From: a bacterium
GTDB taxonomy: Bacteria > Patescibacteria > JAEDAM01 > Absconditabacterales > Absconditicoccaceae
Assembly (NCBI GenBank): GCA_030528665.1
Contig: JAUMYK010000016.1
Coordinates: 1-23,356, forward strand
DNA: 23,356 nucleotides
Direction of reading: 5' to 3'
A program made the translations under genes and the position numbers. Under the pieces are notes generated by a model. That model worked only from the letters and a program-made list of their open reading frames with translations. It did no database searches and was not told the origin of the DNA. Below, piece by piece: positions 1 through 7,898 of this stretch; the first letter of the stretch is position 1; every line of letters begins with the position of its first letter.

Positions 1-67
1 AATTTTTTCCCATTGTAGAGAATCAGGCTTTTTTTTCAATTTAAAATGCTTGCTTGGAATATTTTTA

Positions 68-95
68 TTGACTTATGGTTTTTTTTGGATATAAT
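68..95 (+). promoter_or_regulatory. Sigma-70-type promoter for the 131-898 gene
   Basis: TTGACT (68-73), a 16-base spacer and TATAAT (90-95) give a near-consensus promoter. The predicted transcript start, near 102, leaves a leader of about 30 bases before the ATG at 131, and no Shine-Dalgarno sequence is visible in it. Bases 1-67 show nothing else that I can support. Confidence 0.7.
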
Positions 96-130
96 GGGAA
101 CGAAATTTTTTATCCTTTATATGCTACAAT

Positions 131-898
131 ATGCTTCTCAAAATCTTGTTTTTGACTTTGATCATCGCCTTAATCATCTTTCTTTTATGGAAAATGAGAA
201 GATACCTTGGCAGATTGGTATTGATTCTCCTCTTTTTAGGCATTGTCTTCCTAATCTATAAGGGGATCAACCCACAGAATGCTCAGCAGTTCCAAACTCA
301 AATCCATCATCACCTCTCTTCCAGTTGGCAACAGCTTAGCACTTGGATCACAGATGAGACCACTCCTCAGCTATCAGATACTATAGCCTCCACACATGAG
401 GATAATTCCACAGCACAAACACAATTTTCTCGATTTGCACAGTTTTTTGCTTCAGAGTCTAGCTCAACTGAGACCTCTGAGTATGCTGATATTAGCCATA
501 GCGAGAGCGAGTCTGCATCCCCTGAAATCAACGATGATCCTACACTCATCCTCTCTGATCACAATGGACAAAAAGATCAAAAACTGATCTTAGAAGATGA
601 TCCTTTTGCTTCTCGTGAAATGAGTGTGATCAATGAACTCCCTACAGAGCAAGCTATCATCACTCTTTGAGAGACTACGGCAACCAAGGATACTACAACA
701 CAGCTCAAAAAAGATGTTATACTAGAAGATAAGCCTCGTATTGATGATAAAGAGGTCATTATCATTCCAAGCAATCCACAAATCAATACTACCTCTCCAT
801 CTGATAAGATCACCTCTAGTCAATCAAATCATCGTTCAAGTGCTCAAGAGTTAAGTACTCAGGATTTGCAAGAAGCAGCAATGCTCTTTAATCTCTAG
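131..898 (+). CDS. Hypothetical membrane protein with a low-complexity Ser/Thr/acidic domain
   Basis: This 255-residue protein has one UGA (668-670, Gly180) and ends in TAG at 896-898. The N-terminus has two closely spaced hydrophobic segments, about residues 2-20 and 28-43, separated by basic KMRR. The rest is hydrophilic, rich in Ser, Thr, Asp and Glu, without Cys or a recognisable fold, and resembles a membrane-anchored disordered region. Under the standard code the last 75 residues would be lost. The 3' end overlaps the convergent rnhB gene by 11 bases. A consensus promoter lies 36 bases upstream. I do not recognise a family. The membrane anchor is seen in the sequence; an envelope location is inference. 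Confidence 0.7.
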
Positions 899-1610
899 GA
901 AAAGGATTCTTCATATCAAAGGAGATGATCTGCCAATCGGGGATCATCTTTTTTAAAAACAGTTTTCTATGTTCAGGAGAGATTCCTAGCTGCTCGATCT
1001 GCTCATAGTGTGCCTTCGTACCATAGCCCTTATGCTTAGCAAAGCCATACCCAGGATACTGATGATCTAAGTTCTCCATCCATCTATCCCTCTCTAGCTT
1101 GGCAAGAATTGATGCCATAGCGATTTCAGAGTACTGAGCATCTCAATGCACCTTCGGAGTTGTCCTAATAGCTAGCTCCTTGCCCAGCCCAAAATCGTGT
1201 TTTCCATCGAGAACCAACTCAAGGTCACTTGCACTGCTCTCCCTATACTGCTCAATCAAGGTCAAAAGGAGCTGATAACTTAGCTCTTTTGGAAGTAGAG
1301 TTTGCAAAACCTGAGCAAGCATCGTACATAAACCCTTGGAAATAGCAAGATTGATTGCTCTCGTTACACCATAACGATCAATAGTCTCTGCACCAACTGC
1401 TTGCGTGGAAATCAGAATTTGATCTTTTTTTGCCAGAGCTTGAATCTGCTCATATGCAAGTTCTCTTTGGCGTGCTGAGAGTTTTTTACTATCCTGAAAA
1501 AGAGGATACTGCTTAGAAAAATCCAGTTCCTCTTTGATATATACCAGTCAGACAAAGAGCGGTCAAGCCAAAGGTCCTCTCCCTGCCTCATCCATAAAAA
1601 TTTGCATCAT
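888..1610 (-). CDS. rnhB: Ribonuclease HII
   Basis: The 240-residue protein is an RNase HII, which cleaves the RNA strand of RNA-DNA hybrids and removes misincorporated ribonucleotides. The N-terminal signature [12 protein letters not shown] carries the first acidic pair (Asp7, Glu8). LVLDGKHD gives a third Asp (about 135) and [17 protein letters not shown] gives Asp157 with the conserved motif after it. Three UGA codons (1563-1565, 1548-1550, 1143-1145) fall at Gly16 in LAGP, Gly21, and Gly156 just before the catalytic Asp, two of them invariant glycines of the family. The start is the ATG at 1610 (a second ATG follows directly); an in-frame TAG lies two codons upstream. A short AGGGG precedes it but is very close. 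It is slightly longer than most RNase HII because of extra sequence around residues 100-125. It follows the 1667-2482 gene on the same strand. Confidence 0.93.
923..954 (+). terminator. Intrinsic terminator of the 131-898 gene, inside antisense rnhB
   Basis: An 8-bp stem, AGATGATC (923-930) with GATCATCT (942-949), has an 11-base loop and is followed by six T. It lies 25 bases after the plus-strand stop codon, within the C-terminal coding part of the convergent rnhB gene. Confidence 0.65.
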
Positions 1611-1666
1611 CCCCTACAAGATAAAAAAAATCTGATTGTTTTTTGGAGAGTCCTTCCACCGACAGG

Positions 1667-2482
1667 CTACTTGAGACCATAGTTTTGTGGCCAAAAGAAC
1701 GGTGAACGAGAACAACCAGTAGTCGTACACATAATCTCAGAAATGACTGTCTGTCCATTTGGCTGTGTAAGGAGGGTAATTTTCCAGTCTTCAGTAAAGC
1801 TATGACTCGGCTGGACAGTATAGCTGAGAGTATAAGAATACTGTCTTGTTTGTTTTTGGGTATTAACAGTTCCAGGGATGAGAAAGAGATTTGCTAGACT
1901 CAGATCTCCTACTAGATTACTATTAAAAATTTTGAGATTTTTAGCATTTCGATGATTTTGCCAAGTTGTACTATTTTTGAGGGGGCGATGTACGAGTTCA
2001 TTCATAGCCACAAGGTCGATATTGACCAAGTGCTGATAAAAGGTTTGAATCTGTTCAATATCAGCATTACGATCAATATCTTTGGGAACCTGCAAACTAG
2101 GAGGAGTTCTTGAATCTAACTCTAGAGAGACTGTTTGTACTCAAAGCGTTGGATTCTGATCCTCTAGTCCTGACAACTGCTGTGTCTCTGCTAGTGAAGC
2201 ATCTTGAGCTGCCTGAGAGGAATCGAGCAAATCAATGCTATAGTTCTGGTCTTTCTCCGAAGCTCGAGAGAAATTATAGCCCTTACCATAGATAAATACC
2301 TTGTATACGGCAAACAAACAAAATACAAGTGCAAAAATAAAGATAAGGATAACTCGTGTAGGTACTTGATTCTCCTTTGGAGCGGGAGGCGTAGAACGGA
2401 GACTCTTACGAGAAAAAGCTGGCTGTTTTATATCCTTTTTTTTCTCAACTTCTCCTCGAGTTTGAGTTTTTTTTGCTATCAT
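1667..2482 (-). CDS. Hypothetical single-span membrane protein
   Basis: This 271-residue protein starts at the ATG at 2482; a GTG at 2488 is also in frame. It has a Lys/Arg/Pro-rich N-terminal tail of about 41 residues, one strong transmembrane helix (about 42-62) and a polar domain of about 200 residues. That is the topology of a bitopic envelope protein with its C-terminus outside. One UGA (Gly) occurs at about 2138-2140, between two pieces in the same phase. The C-terminal end holds Cys in the segment CTTTGCS. No family is recognised. The gene lies between the exported-protein gene (2569-3747) and rnhB on the same strand and has its own promoter-like sequence, so it may be transcribed together with rnhB. 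The stop is TAG at 1667-1669. Confidence 0.7.
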
Positions 2483-2514
2483 AGGCACATAGAGGAAAAT
2501 AAAAGTTTTTTTTG

Positions 2515-2542
2515 ACTATACTCACTCAAGCACTGAAATCAA
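2515..2542 (-). promoter_or_regulatory. Promoter for the 1667-2482 gene
   Basis: Read on the minus strand, TTGATT (2542-2537), a 16-base spacer and TATAGT (2520-2515) lie 33 bases before the ATG at 2482. It sits in the 86-base gap after the upstream gene's stop. Confidence 0.55.
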
Positions 2543-2568
2543 GCTCTTTTTTGAGCGAAGGGAATATA

Positions 2569-3747
2569 TTAGTTGATGGTTAGCGTAGTGTCTTTTCTTC
2601 CAAATCTGATATAGACTCAGATTTTTTGTGGCGTTTTCTTCTTCCAAATAATATGTGTTAGTCCATAGAAAGGTTCTTTACCCCACTTTTGCTCTATCAA
2701 TTTCATACAGTCTGATTTTTCACTCGGTCGTCATTTGTATTTATCCAAACCTACAGGAGCATTCATAAACATACGACTTGAAGTACAAAAATAGAGGGGA
2801 GACTGAGGTCAAGCTCAAAAACTCTGACTAAAATCTCAGCTCAAACTCGACCATTCAGCTTGCTGTGCATAAGACCTGAGAGTTGTCCCATCTACGAGCA
2901 TCTCTTTTTCTGTAATATAATCATTTACGATGTTTTCCCATTGTTTTTGAGGTAGATCTTTTCTCCAGCTAGCTATTTGATCCATCCAGAGTTCAAAATG
3001 CTTTTGTGCATTGACTTTTGTATCTGGGATTTCATAGACATCAGCATAAACTTTTTGATAGGCAGCAGCAATCGTGGCTATGCTGCTCTCAGTACTTAGC
3101 TCAGGTGTAGCATACTCCGCATATAAAGTATGGTAAAAATCAGGAGTGATGGCATTTCGGAGCGGGATTCTAATACTATTATTATAGACCCATTTTCGCT
3201 CTGTTAGAGGAATAATTTGTCTAAAGCTTGGAGTGTAATCACACACTGGTGAGGTCAGAATTTTTTTGGGATTTTTGGTAGGATTGAAATACCAAAACTC
3301 GGACTGAAGCCCATACTTAGGAATCTTTAACTCTCGCTTATCCAGCCAAATTTTCCCTGACTCTGGACAACCACTCCCTCCATCACTTTTAGAAAACCAG
3401 AACCTTTTTTCCAACTTTCTGGTTGCTAGCTTTCTGAGTTGGATATCCTGATCTGTAAGCGTTATTTCAGCTCTCTGTACAGGGATACGCTCTTGGAAAA
3501 GAGGATAACTCTCAGTCATCCATTGCTGACATAGTCCTTGATATATAGCAGGAGGAGCTGATGTAGCACAAGTATGAAACAGCTGCTTCAATTGCTCTAA
3601 GGTAGTTGCATAGTGATGGCGCTGTGCAAGCATCGTATGCGTAGTGGCATTCAAATCTTCAAAACTCAGATTGCTAGCTGCATAAGGCTGCATTATGCCT
3701 CACATCATCAAAAATAGTACTCAAAATCATAGTATATACTCTTTCAT
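2569..3747 (-). CDS. Hypothetical exported protein with an N-terminal signal peptide
   Basis: Read with UGA as Gly, the gene encodes 392 residues. The start ATG at 3747 gives an N-terminus beginning MKEYILGFGVLF, a hydrophobic core, and a plausible cleavage site after PYA or PYAA at about 23-24. Three of the signal-peptide glycines (7, 9, 16) are UGA, so the signal is invisible under the standard code. Five more UGA codons lie in the last 90 residues, beginning at 2836-2838; the stop is TAA at 2569-2571. The mature part is rich in Trp, Tyr and Lys and has Cys residues near the middle (SGCPES, PVCDY) and in the C-terminal part (YFCTSS, SDCMK), which could pair as disulfides. No family is recognised. 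Location outside the cytoplasmic membrane is inferred from the signal peptide. Confidence 0.7.
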
Positions 3748-3779
3748 TGCTAACTTTTAGAATTAAACAATCAATTTAG

Positions 3780-3807
3780 ATAGTACACAAGTATCATCTA
3801 AAATCAA
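3780..3807 (-). promoter_or_regulatory. Promoter for the exported-protein gene (2569-3747)
   Basis: On the minus strand TTGATT (3807-3802), a 16-base spacer and TACTAT (3785-3780) lie 32 bases upstream of the ATG at 3747. It is part of the divergent region shared with rlmN. Confidence 0.5.
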
Positions 3808-3823
3808 GCATTCACATTTCCTT

Positions 3824-3851
3824 TTGCTATTTCTGAGGAATTTACTATACT
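3824..3851 (+). promoter_or_regulatory. Promoter for rlmN
   Basis: TTGCTA (3824-3829), a 16-base spacer and TATACT (3846-3851). The expected transcript start near 3858 gives a leader of about 27 bases before the ATG at 3885, without a Shine-Dalgarno sequence. Confidence 0.6.
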
Positions 3852-3884
3852 CATCTTCGTTTTAGAAGAAAAACGCACTCAGCA

Positions 3885-5009
3885 ATGATCAATGCAAAAC
3901 CTACACTTTTCAATGAAGGAAAACTCAATGAACGAGCTAAAGAACATAAGCTTCAGCCCTTTAAAGTTAAACAAATTTTTCACGAGATCTACAAAAATCA
4001 AAATACTGAATGGGAAGCGATGACCACCCTCTCCAAAGATCTGAGAACTCAACTCGAGTCAGATTTTCAACTTTTAGCAATTGAACTGGTAGAAGTAGTA
4101 GAGGCATCAGACACGACCAAATTTGCTTTCAAAACAAAAGATGGAAATATCATTGAAGCAATCCTGATGTATCACTGGCAAAATGAAAAATATGTTCAAA
4201 ATGGGAAGGCAAAGCTCAATCGTATCACGCTATGTATTTCCTCACAAGTAGGTTGCGCTATGCAATGTATTTTTTGTGTTACAGGTAAATTAGGATTTAA
4301 AAAAGATTTGACCTGGGAAGAGATCATCTCTCAGATCCTCTTTGCCAACAATTATGTGAAAAAAAGGTTTGGTAAAAAGGAAGATGGAAGCAACTATGCT
4401 GTAAGAAATATCGTATTTATGGGTATGGGAGAGCCGCTTTTGAACTATGAAAATATGAGGAAATCTTTGGAGATTATGCTCAAGCAAGATCGTCTCTCGC
4501 TGAGTAGAAGACATATCACTATCTCTACCTGCGGTATTATTCCTGGTATCAAAAAATTGATTGAGGATAAAGTGGATGTTAAGCTTGCAATCTCACTTCA
4601 CGCACCCAATCAAGAACTTAGAAACCAGATTATGCCAATTGGGAAAGCCTATCCTCTCGATGAACTTATGCAGACCATTGATGAATATGTAAAGGCTACT
4701 GATAATAGGATTTTTTATGAATACATTATGATCAAAGATATGACCGACAAGCCTGAACTGGCATATCAACTTGTAAAACTTCTCAAAGGCAGACTTGCTC
4801 ATCTCAACCTCATTCCGTACAACGAAAATCCAGCTATCGATCTTCAGGAAAGTGAAAGGAAAGTTATTTGGAAATTTAAAGAAATCCTAGAAAATGGTGG
4901 CATTACTGTAACTGTCCGTGATACGATGGGAAGGGAAGCAAAAGGGGCTTGTGGTCAACTTGGCTATGAAGCAGTCTCTAGTCGTCAAGTTACCAAAACA
5001 CAAGCTTAG
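3885..5009 (+). CDS. rlmN: 23S rRNA (adenine-2503-C2) methyltransferase, radical SAM
   Basis: RlmN methylates C2 of A2503 in 23S rRNA, and A37 in some tRNAs, by radical-SAM chemistry. The 374-residue protein has the [4Fe-4S] motif Cys124-x3-Cys128-x2-Cys131 in QVGCAMQCIFC. The two catalytic cysteines of the family are Cys117 (seven before the first cluster Cys) and Cys356 in GACGQLG. GMGEPLLNY (around 180) is the SAM-binding segment. Length is normal. The gene has no UGA codon among roughly 20 glycines, unlike many neighbours, and ends in TAG. It stands alone behind its own promoter; the next gene converges on it, the two stop codons sharing bases 5007-5008. Confidence 0.95.
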   Translation: MINAKPTLFNEGKLNERAKEHKLQPFKVKQIFHEIYKNQNTEWEAMTTLSKDLRTQLESDFQLLAIELVEVVEASDTTKFAFKTKDGNIIEAILMYHWQNEKYVQNGKAKLNRITLCISSQVGCAMQCIFCVTGKLGFKKDLTWEEIISQILFANNYVKKRFGKKEDGSNYAVRNIVFMGMGEPLLNYENMRKSLEIMLKQDRLSLSRRHITISTCGIIPGIKKLIEDKVDVKLAISLHAPNQELRNQIMPIGKAYPLDELMQTIDEYVKATDNRIFYEYIMIKDMTDKPELAYQLVKLLKGRLAHLNLIPYNENPAIDLQESERKVIWKFKEILENGGITVTVRDTMGREAKGACGQLGYEAVSSRQVTKTQA

Positions 5010-5632
5010 TCATACCAGACAGCCAAGATTCCAAAACTCAGAAACATACTTATCAGTGCGAGGAAAGCGATACTATACAGTCGCTTTTTTTGCTTTAGTA
5101 GAGAAGAGGGTAAAAATGCTAGCACAATAGCACTTAACCCACAGTAGCAGAGCAGATTTCACATCATAGGCAAGAATGTCTCATAAGGAGGATAATCTTC
5201 ACCACACAAGGCGCATTCTGGAGCTGGGAAACTTGCAAAAGGAAATCCTAATACCAAACTAGGATCTCGATAGTGATCAAAATATATATAGCCCTGTACC
5301 AGCATTACTATAGCCCAGATGATCTGACTCATAAGTAGTATCCACAAACATCTGATCCTCCCCTTTGACAGCATAGCTATCTTTTTATTGCCTCTCCAGA
5401 GTCAGGCTAGTACAACGATTATCAGACAATACAGCCCATATCGAGACCGAGGTTTACTGATCAGCACTCCTATCCCCAAGCCTAGCATTCCGAGCAAGCT
5501 GAGTATTTTCCGTAGCAATAGCATATATCGTGTATGATGTGCAAGCATAGTACTGGTATATTCAATATAAATTCCCTCGCCTAGATACAAGGGATATTTG
5601 ATCCATACTATACATCCCATCCAAGAATACAA
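5006..5632 (-). CDS. Hypothetical polytopic membrane protein with a CxxC motif
   Basis: Reading through UGA at 5402-5404 and 5159-5161 joins three pieces into a 208-residue protein. The start is TTG at 5632, chosen because GGAGG lies six bases upstream, one of the few clear Shine-Dalgarno sequences in the window, and because an in-frame TAG lies a little further up; the first ATG is at 5620. There are about four hydrophobic segments (near 38-58, 66-78, 96-115 and 160-205 as one or two helices). Between them lies a loop with Cys140-x-x-Cys143 in PECALCGED, followed by Cys162 and Cys164. Paired cysteines in a membrane protein suggest thiol-disulfide chemistry or metal binding, but it does not match DsbB or VKOR well enough to name. 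The stop TAA (5006-5008) overlaps the rlmN stop. Confidence 0.65.
5064..5091 (+). terminator. Intrinsic terminator of rlmN inside the convergent gene
   Basis: AAAGCGA (5064-5070) pairs with TCGCTTT (5081-5087) around a 10-base loop, and the T-run continues to 5091. It lies 55 bases after the rlmN stop and inside the C-terminal coding part of the antisense membrane-protein gene. Confidence 0.6.
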
Positions 5633-5669
5633 GGCGATCCTCCAAGAGCAAGCACGCTAAAAAAACAAT

Positions 5670-5684
5670 AAAAATCAGATTTTT
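5670..5684. promoter_or_regulatory. 15-base palindrome directly upstream of a -35 box (candidate operator)
   Basis: AAAAATCAGATTTTT is a perfect palindrome with 7-base arms around a central base. It ends one base before the -35 box of the 5745-6830 promoter. The identical 15-mer on the minus strand occurs at 7876-7890 in another promoter. It could be an operator or an A/T-tract UP element. Confidence 0.35.
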
Positions 5685-5713
5685 TTGACTTTTTGAAGCA
5701 GAAAAGGTATACT
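5685..5713 (+). promoter_or_regulatory. Promoter for the papain-like protein gene
   Basis: TTGACT (5685-5690), a 17-base spacer and TATACT (5708-5713) are close to sigma-70 consensus. The leader to the ATG at 5745 is about 25 bases. Confidence 0.65.
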
Positions 5714-5744
5714 TAAAGAGATTTTTATTTCCCTCCTTTTCGTG

Positions 5745-6830
5745 ATGAATATGCTCTCAAACCGTGCACCAGAGCTCAGCGAAGCTCCAAACCGCCCCTC
5801 AGCGTCAGCAGAAGCACTTCGTCTTCCTCAGCAAGAACTCAATCAGCTCAAAAATAGCGTAGCCAGCACAATTGGTATGACTCATGAACAGCTCCAATCC
5901 AATCAAGCACTTCTCACGACTATCAAAGATCAGATAGAAAGCAATCAGAAGCTCAATGATCCAACAACTCCAAATATCAAAGAATTGTTGCAAAGAGGAG
6001 AAATTATGAAAGCGATAGAAATAGGCTTTAATGCCTTGTGGGCTACGATCTTTTGAGATCAGCATTCTCAGCTTTTTTTTAGCCAATTTCAGGAGATAGC
6101 AACAAGCCTCCAAGCTGAAAAACTCAAAGAAAAATCTGATGCTGAACTCAATTTTCTCAGAGAACAATTTGAACTCCATAGTAGCACGGCTTCTAGTACC
6201 AAACGCAGAATCGCCTATACTAAAGCTCTCAGTATCATCAAGGATGAACAAAAATCTCGTCATCAACCTGAACTCAAATTTGAAGAAAAACTCGCTCAAG
6301 AAATAGAGGTAGGAAGTGTTCTCTTGCTTAATAAAAAGGATGCAGGTTTTGGTGGTAAGCTCTTGCAAAATCTCAGTGATGAAGATGTGGATATGACACA
6401 TGTCATTGTAATTACTCAAAAATGACCGCCTCTTCGCTTTGCCCATTCGACAGGACAAAAATTTAGCAATCCAAATACTGGAGGAGTCGAGTCAGATATT
6501 TCGCTCCTAGAGTATCTGCAACAGTATCCTGCTGATATTATCGTGACCACGCCTCCTGAGGAAAAGAGAAAAAAAGCATTAGAAAGGGTCAAAATGCTTG
6601 CTTCACAACAGGATCAGCTGAGCTATAGCAATACGGATGCACTTTTGGGAGTGATCGGAAAGCGTGAAACAGGATCCAAGAGTTTTAACTGTGGTTCTTA
6701 TGTCGCCGAAATCTTGGAACTCGAGAGTCAAGACGGTAATGATCTCTCCATTCCTAACAACTGGCTGAGTGATAAGAGACTCAAACCTACTTATATGTTT
6801 ACCTTTGATCCTCGCAATCAAGGTTCTTAA
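5745..6830 (+). CDS. Protein with a helical N-terminal region and a permuted NlpC/P60 (YiiX-like) papain fold domain
   Basis: The 361-residue protein is restored by reading UGA at 6054-6056 and 6423-6425 as Gly. Residues 1-180 are Gln/Glu/Lys-rich and predicted helical, perhaps coiled coil. From about 187 the pattern matches the circularly permuted NlpC/P60 family (YiiX/YebB/LRAT-like): VGSVLLL as the first strand, then MTHVIVIT (His219), RFAHST (His234), a GGVESDISLLEYL segment, and finally SFNCGSYVAEIL with Cys316 as likely nucleophile. In the permuted arrangement the His precedes the Cys, as here. Members are thought to act on amide or ester bonds of peptidoglycan, lipids or proteins; the substrate here cannot be told. 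No signal peptide is visible. A start at GTG 5742 is also possible. The fold call rests on pattern similarity alone. Confidence 0.55.
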
Positions 6831-6987
6831 ACACGAGGTTTGCGTATGTTTGAGGAATACCTCAATGGTATCCAAAAAGAAAAAGGGAAATCTGATTTTT
6901 TTCTCTTTTTTCCTTTTCCTCTCAAAAGCTCGCTATCATCTTTTTTCTCTCAAGAGGGTTTGCATCTTTTTTTCTCCACTGCAGATC

Positions 6988-7018
6988 ACAAAAATCCAGC
7001 GGAGGACTGGATTGTTTT
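6988..7018. terminator. Bidirectional intrinsic terminator between convergent genes
   Basis: AATCCAG (6993-6999) pairs with CTGGATT (7007-7013) around a 7-base loop. On the minus strand it is followed by a run of T and ends the 7067-7834 gene; on the plus strand GTTTTG follows. The rest of the 6831-7066 gap is A/T-rich with a short AAATCTGATTT palindrome near 6888-6898. Confidence 0.6.
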
Positions 7019-7066
7019 GAGACAAGTAAGGGGTACAAGAGGTCTAGGTGCTTCATCATTGAGCTT

Positions 7067-7834
7067 TTACGCTGCATATTTTTGGATATATTCCTTGGTT
7101 TTGGTCAAGAGGAGTTCAACTTTATCAGCATCAGCGAGTTCATCTTTGGTCAGATCGAGCTTGACACTAAATGGGCGAGCATATCAGGCTTTTCTCAGCT
7201 TTTGAAGGAAGGATGGCAACTGCAAAATCCCTTCTCCTGGCAAAAGATGCGTTTTCCCAGACTTGGATTTGTCTGAGACATAGACTAAAGCAAGGTAGGG
7301 AGCAAAATCATCCAATTTATTGGCAAAATTGCCTTCCAAATCCTCAATATCCATATTAGCAATATCCAGTGCGAGTGCGCAATTGTACCTTTTGACAATA
7401 TCCACCACATTGCTAAAACGATATGCAGGAATCGGCAAAGCAAAAATATTATTGTCCTCAGGATTGATAATAGCAAAATGAAGATCAGGGTTTTGATGTT
7501 GATATTCGCCAATATTATTTGCGATAAATGAATATGCCTTGAAATCAAAGAACTTGGGTGCATTGATCGTCACGAGATCACAATTGGTCGCTACACAGAG
7601 ATCAAGCACCTTGTTGAGTTCCTTACTATTGAGTGAGGAAGAGGTCTGGAGCGAGTATACTGGCAATTCGTGCTTTTTGACCAAGGCTCTGACATAGTTT
7701 TCATTCCAAGCATCAAAGCCCTTTCGTACTGCCAGATCGATACCATCATATCAGCATTTTTTAGCCATTTCAAAGATCATATCGAGTCCATAGCTCGACA
7801 TCGTATCAGTACTGAGAAGTATTTTGTTGTTCAT
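7067..7834 (-). CDS. Xylose isomerase-like TIM barrel (sugar phosphate isomerase/epimerase family)
   Basis: The 255-residue protein has the layout of the AP-endonuclease-2/xylose-isomerase-like superfamily, which includes sugar isomerases, epimerases and endonuclease IV. Visible features are an N-terminal beta strand (KILLST), CGYDGIDLAV at about 25-34, VTINAPKFF, the strand LHFAIINPEDN, ALALDIANMD, VYVSDKSKSGKTHLLPGEGIL (the usual strand with Asp, then HxxPGEG) and GYARPFSVKLDLT near the end. UGA encodes Gly in CGYDGI and in KAGYARP, both normal glycine positions. The start is the ATG at 7834, downstream of a strong promoter. The HLLPGEG segment fits sugar isomerases better than endonuclease IV, which carries more metal ligands. 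The substrate is unknown. It follows the secretion-like operon but has its own promoter. Confidence 0.7.
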
Positions 7835-7866
7835 TGTATTTTTGTCTGCTGGGTAAAGATAACATA

Positions 7867-7895
7867 AGTATATCTAAAAATCTGATTTTTGTCAA
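7867..7895 (-). promoter_or_regulatory. Promoter of the TIM-barrel gene, with a palindrome in the spacer
   Basis: On the minus strand TTGACA (7895-7890), a 17-base spacer and TATACT (7872-7867) form a strong sigma-70-type promoter. The spacer holds the palindrome AAAAATCAGATTTTT (7876-7890), overlapping the -35 by one base. It lies four bases after the stop codon of the upstream gene. Confidence 0.65.
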
Positions 7896-7898
7896 TTT

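Noticed and set aside
2600..2640. Palindrome-like AAATCTGA/TCAGATTTT near 2605-2625 as a further operator copy
   Set aside because: It lies in the C-terminal coding part of the exported-protein gene, where AAA ATC TGA encodes Lys-Ile-Gly.
5805..6458. A 217-codon minus-strand open frame opposite the papain-like gene
   Set aside because: It lies wholly antisense to a gene with a strong promoter and family motifs, has a Phe/Leu-rich composition typical of a shadow frame, and shows no motif of its own.
6840..7205. A 121-codon plus-strand open frame
   Set aside because: It is Phe/Ser-rich low complexity, runs through the terminator hairpin at 6993-7013 and overlaps the 3' part of the TIM-barrel gene in antisense.
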